Assembly (NCBI GenBank): GCA_963556695.1
Contig: CAUWAG010000006.1
Coordinates: 1,364,001-1,428,000, forward strand
Source of the DNA: Anthostomella pinea
Lineage: Eukaryota; Ascomycota; Sordariomycetes; Xylariales; Xylariaceae
DNA: 64,000 nt
Direction: 5' to 3'
Shown here: one piece after another, positions 57,672 through 64,000 of the stretch
Layout: the number at the start of each line of letters is the position of its first letter
How positions within the stretch are numbered: position 1 is the stretch's first letter
The notes under the pieces: generated by a model
The model's database searches: none
The model's input: the letters and a program-made list of their open reading frames with translations, nothing else
What the model was told of the DNA's origin: nothing
Position numbers and translations under genes: made by a program

Positions 57672-57761
57672 GAGGAAGAGGAGGAAGAGGAGGAAGAGGA
57701 GGAAGAGGAGGAAGAGGAGGAAGAGGAGGAAGAGGAGGAAGAGGAGGAAGAGGAGGAAGAG
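57672..57761. repeat. (GAGGAAGAG)10 nonamer purine array
   Basis: Ten tandem 9-nt copies give 90 bp of pure A/G on the plus strand, a polypurine-polypyrimidine tract able to adopt triplex DNA. It lies 30 bp from the GAACCA array. Confidence 0.95.
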
Positions 57762-58033
57762 GACGGGGGTCTCTCTCTTTTCTCACGTTCGCTTATTGCT
57801 TATCTTCCGGCATGGTAGCTGCGGATTTTTAACAAGCCGTGTGTAAACGGTAGTGTAGAATTAGATCGTCGGTGTAATTACCATCATTAAGAGTTGTCCT
57901 GATAGTTATTGTAAAGCTAGTATTACTGGGGTCTTGTCTGGGCTTTTTGCTTTAAGGAAAAAATAGCCACCCTTGGAAGCGTCTGCGAGGGGTTTTATAT
58001 AGACTTCGAGGTAGTTACTAGTAGATCCTCATC

Positions 58034-58348
58034 ATGGTCACTGGCCATATCACGCCGCCGCCACGCCTCCCTCGTCTGCAGCTCATGGCACGCAACAAGC
58101 TGTATGAAGTCACACGACCTCGGGTTTCAACGTCACCTGCTCTGCATCAGCCTACCTATCCCGACAATGTCCTCGGGACTGTCTCGGCTGCGCTCGGATG
58201 TGGTTGCGCGGAAGAGAGCGAGCGCCTGTTTCACGACCACCTTGGGCTATCATATCATCCGGAATGGAAGCTCATAACTCGCATTTCTCGGCTGGCTAGC
58301 GGAGTGAGTGTGCTTGTGAAGACACAGGAGCACGTTTGGGCAGAATAA
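58034..58348 (+). CDS. Small hypothetical protein, 104 aa
   Basis: ATG at 58034, stop at 58346-58348, single exon. The sequence contains LPRLQLMARNKLYEVTRP, ALGCGCAEESERLFHDHLG and ends KTQEHVWAE. Codon usage is mixed but not random-looking. No signal peptide, membrane span or domain is visible. It may be a genuine short gene or the remnant of a larger one. Confidence 0.4.
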   Translation: MVTGHITPPPRLPRLQLMARNKLYEVTRPRVSTSPALHQPTYPDNVLGTVSAALGCGCAEESERLFHDHLGLSYHPEWKLITRISRLASGVSVLVKTQEHVWAE

Positions 58349-58872
58349 CGCCCAAGAACAAAGGATGGAATCATAATCTATTGCTATGGATGGTGTGCAG
58401 AAGGTGCTCTAACTTAGTGGGTGGTTCAGAAGGTGTGGTTCAGGGGCTGGAATCTTAGTGATTGTACATGTATCCAGCGTATCTTCAACGTGGCAAATGA
58501 CTATCGTTCGAGGCATAGATGTGGTACGACAGTGTCATGCTAGGATCTTAATCGTGGCGGGAAAGGTACATTGGCGACCAGACATCATTAAGTTTACGTG
58601 AGAATTTTCGGAATGCTCGTGTATCTGAAATCCTGCGCCCTGAGTAAGACTTATGTCTTCGATTCGTAGCCCGATGAAGAGACCATACGATAAACACCAA
58701 GGCTAGCCTACCTACCCATTATATCTAAAAGCACCCAAACACCTCTGTGAATCTGCTTGGGATTGAACTCCCAAGCCCATCCGCCACGCCGCTGATAGAT
58801 GGGTTGTATACATATCCAACACCCCACCCCTCCATGTTCCGTACAACGTCCCACGACCACCCTCCTCCAACG
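58349..58872. other. Intergenic region between the small ORF and the membrane-protein gene
   Basis: 0.5 kb, non-coding. A perfect 6-bp stem hairpin with loop AGTTCAAT (around 58757-58776, minus strand) looks like a tRNA T-arm but no tRNA surrounds it. Confidence 0.5.
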
Positions 58873-60517
58873 TTACTTGTACTCCACTGAATCGTCGAAC
58901 AAACGCCGATCCCTCACCGGTCGCCCAACCTGGCCCCTCTCCGCGAAATCGTCCATGCCCGAGATCCCACTCGACGTCAAGTCGTCGCTCGCCGGCCAGG
59001 AGGTGCCATCCTCGCCACCATTCGGATACCGCGCCCCAGCACCAGCACCAGCACCTTGCCTATCATCACCTTTAAGTTTCCTCCCATCACCCCGTTTTCC
59101 ACCACCCCTCCCCGGCACCATACCCCCCTTATCCTCCACCGTCCCCACCACCACCCGCCCATGCATCCTCAAAGTCCTTGCATGAGCATTGCTCAAGCCA
59201 AGCAAACCCGCCGTTAATAACAAAAGCGCCAGAAAGATCACGGAGCCGACCTGCGTCATGTTGCCGCTGAGCGCGGCGACCAGGTACACGGTCAGCTTTG
59301 CCATGGCCTCGAGGTAGCCGTCGACGTGCGTCTTGTGGGCTAGCCATGGGGCTGTGGTTACGGCTTGGAGGTCGGTTGGGAGGCCGCGGAGGGTGATGGT
59401 TTGGGATTGAGATTGGTTTTGGGATTGGGATTGGGTGGTTTGGTTTTGGGAAGGGGGGGTGGGGGGGGTTATGGTGTATTCTGTGAGGAGGTTCGGGAGG
59501 GTTTGGTCGGGTGGATGGCTTGGGTTGGGGTGTTGGGAAGGAGCATGAGGAGAGGAAGGGGGAGAAGGCGGCGGTTGGCATCGCTGCTTTATTACCCAGA
59601 TGTTGAGGATGCGGCTGAACATGAGGGCGAGGAGGAGGCCTACGCCCCACCCTGTGATGCTGGTCAGCTTCTCTGCTCTGTTCTGGAGTCTTCCCTGCCC
59701 CAGAATGCTAATGAGATGAGACCAGGACGTGGAAGACGCTGCAGGGAAGAGAGTCTCGGGTAAGGGAAGGACCTGGACCTACATTCGCGAAGCAAGATCA
59801 TGAACACAACAGCAGCAACCGTCAGTACAGGACTGGCCAAATACAGCACATGCGACAACCACCCCAGATCTGCGCCCTCGTCCTGCCATATCGTCGCGCG
59901 CTGCCTGCCGCCGCCCGACGACCGCCGCCTCCGACTCCTACTCCCACTCCCCATTGAACCGGGTCCGCCCATACCCCACGACCGCCACGAGTAAAACCCG
60001 TCGCGCTTTGGAAGCATGCCCACATCGACGACGACGCGCTCCCCGGCCCGACTGACGCGCCGCAGGTACTGCAGCATCGCCGCGTTGGTGATGTTGTACG
60101 TGGTCGTTTTGCCCCCTTCTCCCTCCCCGCCGCTGCCGCCGACGACAAGCTCGACGGCGCTGTACGACGAGACCGGATCGCCGCCTCCAGCACCGCCTCT
60201 CATACTACCACCACCGCCGCCGCCCCCGACCAGCGCGTCGGCCGCCTGCTGGTAGTGCAGTCCCGGCGCTAATAACAGAGCGTCGAGCCAGGAGGAGCCG
60301 CCGACGATGCGCGTGCGCTGCGCGATGGTACCCAAATCGGCGAGCGCGAGGAGACCCGCGGAGGAGACTTGGAGGTTGGGGATGGGGGTCTGGGTCCAGT
60401 TGGGGAAGGAGGGGGTAATGCGTTTGGGTAGGAGGGCCTGGGGTGAGGATGAGTGAGTGAGTATACCTTATGCATGACTTTTTGAGCATGATGAGATTTA
60501 GGTAGACTTACCTCCAT
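58873..60517 (-). CDS. Three-exon membrane protein of unknown function with a 6-nt first coding exon
   Basis: Exons 60512-60517 (ATG GAG only), 59783-60437 and 58873-59651; 479 residues. The start is fixed by a perfect GTAAGT donor right after ATGGAG and a CCCCAG acceptor that continues ALLPKRITPSFPNW in frame. Exon 2 has the extracellular-type block LLAPGLHYQQAADAL, Gly-rich loops, and TYNITNAAMLQYLRRVSR. Hydrophobic helices are HVLYLASPVLTVAAVVFMIL, then WWGVGLLLALMFSRILNIWV formed across intron 2, and SVIFLALLLLTAGLLGLSNA near the C-terminus. A long Pro/Ser/Gln-rich loop (SQSQNQSQSQ) separates the last two. The tail is hydrophilic (GMDDFAERGQVGRPVRDRRL). The overall pattern fits a fungal membrane protein with three helices and a sizeable N-terminal ectodomain. 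Function is unknown. Confidence 0.78.
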
Positions 60518-61532
60518 GGTCTAGGTAGACTGGGAGGCTACCCTGATAGACGGGTTTCTGGGCTGAGGTTTGGAAGGGTAGCCAGATGATGCTTCGGGGT
60601 TCGCAGACACTTGTTTTGAGTATGTTGTTTTGGGACTTGACCTCCCCAGAAATCCATGTGATATGCTGCGAATTGAGCAGGAGGAGCACGATTCTTACTG
60701 ATTTATGAGGCTGGGATTGCAGTAAGGCTTAGGCTGCTTGCGATGAGTGGTGTGTAGTTAATCAAGGCTGGTGCTACTGTTCTTGGATACGGCAAAAGAA
60801 ATATGGGCGTAAGTCGAGCCGGAATAGGGATGTTGGCGGCTCGTCAACAGAGAAAGAAACACTTGTTGGCTCTCCTGAATTGGACCAACCCTGATAATAA
60901 GGCTTACCCATCCGATTCTCTCTTTGCCCCTCGTTTTCCTCTCTCCCTTGAATACCAGTAGAGAGGCTCTTGGCGTTGTCATATGGAAGCAACCAACTTC
61001 TCACGAAGGGCTGGAAGGATGCAAAGTGAGCGATCCACGCCGCCAATAGGAGACCATGACTGCAGATCAGGGGGGTTACGCAGAAGATGAGCTTCCCCCC
61101 TTGCTGATGGAAGGGAGCCTTGGACATGGCAAGGCTCTCACTCTGCCAGGTTTGCCTGGGTATCACAGGCAATATGAAGAAAGGCCTGTTGGTTCGTTTC
61201 CGATGTGCTGGATCAAGGGAGCTTCATCTATCAAACCCTGTGAAATTGACGGTTGGAGTGTGTCCGAAGAACTTAAGAAGCAGCTGTTGGGCGCCTCTGG
61301 GGAATGTAATATGTGCTGGGGCAGAGACCACGCACGGACCTGGACTCTTATCATCTTGCATAATCGATAAGAGCTCCATCCCGATAAGCCGCCATGGCCG
61401 ATAGGGTTCAGCAGGGTCCTCGATACTGTGCTTCCAGTCCACCCAGCTGCATCTATCTTCCTTTCACAGCCGTATATCATTTCGAGCTCGCAGCAACGCT
61501 CGGAAAGGAGACGTCGGGTAACATGACTTGAC
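60518..61532. other. Divergent intergenic region
   Basis: 1 kb shared promoter region between the membrane-protein gene (minus) and atg29 (plus). Overlapping frames of about 100-130 codons exist on both strands around 60770-61530 but none shows family features. Confidence 0.5.
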
Positions 61533-63024
61533 ATGGCATCATCACAGCCTGATCCAACCTATACCGTCTTTGTCCGCCTCCCCTTCCCCCGAGGCGACTT
61601 CGTGGACCCTCCTCTTGTAAGTGCACCTGCTGCTGGTGCTCTTCAGATGTCCAGGCCGTTGTTGAGGCAGAGACTGACCGAATCACTTACTTACTGTTGT
61701 AGGTGAACTGGGACTCCTCCAAAGATGAGGCCTTGTGGGGGATTGTGTCGAGGCTCTCTAAGACAGAGATAGACTGTAAGACCATCATCATCATCATAGC
61801 TTGCGCTTGCGACAGTGGTTACAAGGACTGACAAAGCTCTAGGGAACGAGATGTAGGTCCTCTTTACCATACCCTAACCCGATCCCGTGCCGATACTCCT
61901 TCTAGTGCATCGAAATTCCAAGTCACCATCGACTTTCTCATACAACAGGCCGCCTGGCTTACCGAGCGTCATGCCTCCCAAGTGCGAGCCCAGATGCGCA
62001 AGGCTGCTGCCGCTGCGAAAGGCTCCTCAGCGCCTTCTCCTCAAGAGCGCCCCGACGGCCCTTTCTTGGCCGAGCCCATGCGACGAACCGGTTCCGGCGG
62101 TGGACAGGCTAGAGCACCTTCCTCCTTATCAATCCGCAAGGACCCCCCTTTGCCTCGGAACGATGCTAGCACACCAGGCACTCCGTTGAGGAACACACCG
62201 CGCCCTGGGGCATCACGGACGTCATCAACGAATACTGAAGTCTTTACAGCCAGGAATCTTGGAGGCAGCAGTAGAGCTCCAGTCAGGACTAGTGCTGATG
62301 CCCAGAGACGGCGGCTGTCGTCTCTCCCTATCGCTACCTCTGTCGATGACCAAGAGTCAGATCCCCCGTCCCCTGAGCCTGCCGAGTCGAGCTCTGCCAG
62401 TTCATCGTCAGCGTCGAGCCCGGCCCAATCAAGAATCATCCGTCGACCGCCACGATTCCAGGGCAACGATGCAACCTCATCTTTTGCCGATGATGACGAT
62501 GACGACGCACATCCTGCTTTTCTCCCATACAGGCTGCAGGCAGACGGGTCCACGAGTGGGCAACACGATCTCAGTGCGACACTTCGCGGCGACCCTCGAG
62601 GTTTTGGAAAACGAGTACCAAAGGTACCTGGTAGGGAGCGAATCCACCAGTCGCAAACATCGGACTCTTCTACGAGCTCGGCTGCTCCTGTGTCCAAGGG
62701 ACCCTCGGACAAGTCCAGGCCTAGTGGTCCATTGTCACCCCGCCGTACCATGGAGTTGGCCGGTCGCAGTCCAGCCGGAAAGGGGAAGGGTTATTCGCGA
62801 GACAGCGACGGGACTCCAAGCATGGGGAGCAGTTTCAGTGATCTTGATGGTATGACCCTTGTTGCTCTTCAACTGTTTCTAAGTACTAACCCCGCCTAGA
62901 TGCTTCAGTGACCCAATCTGCCCTGGAAGAAGCCCTGGCAAGCAAGATGCAAGACGGTGGCACGATAGGCAGTCTTAGAGGGACTATCAGCAACGCCTTC
63001 AGAAGCAGATATCAGCCCAAGTGA
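61533..63024 (+). CDS. atg29: Autophagy-related protein Atg29
   Basis: Five exons, 61533-61616, 61703-61775, 61843-61852, 61906-62849 and 62900-63024, give 411 residues. The N-terminal Atg29 domain is clear: YTVFVRLPFPRGDFVDPP, VNWDSSKDEALWGIVSRL, EIDWNEIASKFQVTIDFL and AAWLTERHASQVRAQMRKA. Exon 3 is only 10 nt and supplies most of the WNEI codons, with splice sites GTAAGA/CTCTAG and GTAGGT/TTCTAG. The rest is Ser/Pro/Arg-rich and disordered, ending in a conserved-looking helix (SALEEALASKMQDGGTIGSL). Atg29 works with Atg17 and Atg31 in the scaffold that organises the phagophore assembly site at the vacuole during starvation; yeast Atg29 is regulated by phosphorylation of its C-terminal half, in line with the Ser-rich tail here. 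The last intron has an ACTAACC branch site. Confidence 0.93.
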
Positions 63025-64000
63025 AGCAACAACCATTGAGACCAGAAGGTCTGATGAACAATCATTTTTCCGTTGGGTTATCTATCCCACAAAGTTACGA
63101 ACAGGGTAGGATATCATGACACTGTTACATGTGGCGTATAGGTTCTGGTGTTATACGATTCTGCATATGGTTGCAGGTATATTAGGATTTCACATTGCTC
63201 ATATGAAGCTTATCAGATGAATTAGGAAGGGTACCAATTTATTCAGTTCGGTTCTCATGTATTTTCTTAGACGTATACAATGTGTCTTGACTTACTGGAG
63301 CTGCCCTCTGGTGTATTCGCTGGTGTTACCTAGGAGGAGACTCGACCACCCTCGAGGGACAGACAATCTTCGAGGCCAACTGTGATGACCGGTACTGCTG
63401 ATGCCAGACACAGATGCATGCTTCGTCGCAGCTGTTCCAGAATGGACTAACCACTAGGGATGCTTGATATTCGGTCTGTGTTCTTGAAGGTGTTTGAGTA
63501 AAGAAGTGATAGGGTCGAAGCCCATTCCGAAAGTCATGATCTTAAGTATCATACTATGATGGGGTACTTATCAGTCCCCTGGGCACCTCTCTAGTATACA
63601 TCACACCCGCACTGGAGAGAAAACTTTGGTGATTTTTGGCTGTTTAGAGCATCCTTTCCGGCTCCTTGCGATCCCTAGTCATCGAGCATCGTCTTGCGTA
63701 CCAAATGAGGCGTACCTACAGAGGACCCATCTCGCACGTACGTACGCTGGGAAGAGGTTTTGTCCCATGATACCTACTGGAGTTGGAATACCGCCAGAGC
63801 TACCCCCTCATACCCTCCGATATTCATACCGCGGCAAGAGGGCGAGGAAGGCGATCGAATCGATAGAAGCGGTTGTAACCGGTCGAACTGGCTGATGAAG
63901 GTTGGAGCGCACCGCGGGCGGGACATTCATACGCCAGTGACCGCGTGCGTCCCTCACCAAGTCAACAACCTGCTGGCAACATGTGGGATGATGGTGTCCG
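63025..64000. other. Downstream flank of atg29
   Basis: About 1 kb, including the 3' UTR of atg29. A plus-strand 89-codon frame (63626-63895) has no features. The window ends in non-coding sequence. Confidence 0.5.

Larger units (their letters stand above)
57209..58033. other. Intergenic region with two adjacent coding-like microsatellites
   Basis: 0.8 kb containing the GAACCA and GAGGAAGAG arrays. Open frames here are Asn/Gln- and Glu-repeats created by those arrays. Confidence 0.6.

Noticed and set aside
57588..57818. Poly-Glu/Asn-Gln protein frame
   Set aside because: It is created entirely by the two microsatellites.
58757..58776. T-arm-like hairpin suggesting a minus-strand tRNA
   Set aside because: The loop is eight nt (AGTTCAAT), and no acceptor stem, D-arm or anticodon arm is present.

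Overview
The window is a stretch of a filamentous ascomycete genome (Pezizomycotina, probably Sordariomycetes). The evidence is short introns of 42-313 nt with GT..AG ends and CTAAC/CTGAC branch sites, a HET-domain gene, a Zn(II)2Cys6 regulator, a LaeA-type methyltransferase relic, and Whi3, Rap/Rsr1, Ipi3 and Atg29 orthologues with filamentous-fungal architecture. No bacterial operons, tRNA, rRNA or CRISPR were seen. Gene density is low: about a dozen credible protein genes in 64 kb, separated by long GC-balanced, repeat-dotted intergenic DNA.

Left third (1-24 kb). A HET-domain gene on the minus strand is broken by one in-frame TGA. Next is a GH16-type glucanase-like protein with Gln/Trp repeats and no signal peptide. 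After about 6 kb of non-coding DNA, the last 2 kb of which is a pyrimidine-rich promoter/leader, comes a large single-pass membrane protein with one EGF-like module. A Pro/Ser-rich tail-anchored protein, a six-exon Zn(II)2Cys6 transcription factor and the two-RRM protein Whi3 follow.

Middle (24-43 kb). This is mostly a gene desert. It holds an N-terminal fragment of a LaeA-like methyltransferase that ends before the SAM-binding motif, an intact seven-exon polytopic membrane protein of unknown family, and a complete but dead Tc1/mariner element (38300-39648) with recognisable TIRs, flanking TA dinucleotides, a DD34E catalytic spacing and three nonsense codons. A possible small two-exon gene (40644-41204) lies beyond it.

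Right third (43-64 kb). This is a housekeeping block: a Rap1/Rsr1-like small GTPase whose start region appears frameshifted, Ipi3 (60S ribosome assembly), a conserved 721-aa protein of unknown function, an MFS transporter, a small ORF, a three-exon membrane protein with a 6-nt first coding exon, and Atg29 (autophagy scaffold) with a 10-nt internal exon. Neighbouring genes show no obvious shared pathway and no biosynthetic gene cluster is present.

I found no convincing new multi-gene system. The best leads are the Rap-GTPase start-codon frameshift, the two micro-exons, the truncated methyltransferase gene, the intact-ended Tc1 relic, the EGF membrane protein with its long leader, and the unidentified membrane protein at 35.8-37.5 kb. 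Exon boundaries were derived by hand from splice signals and reading-frame continuity; no database search was possible.
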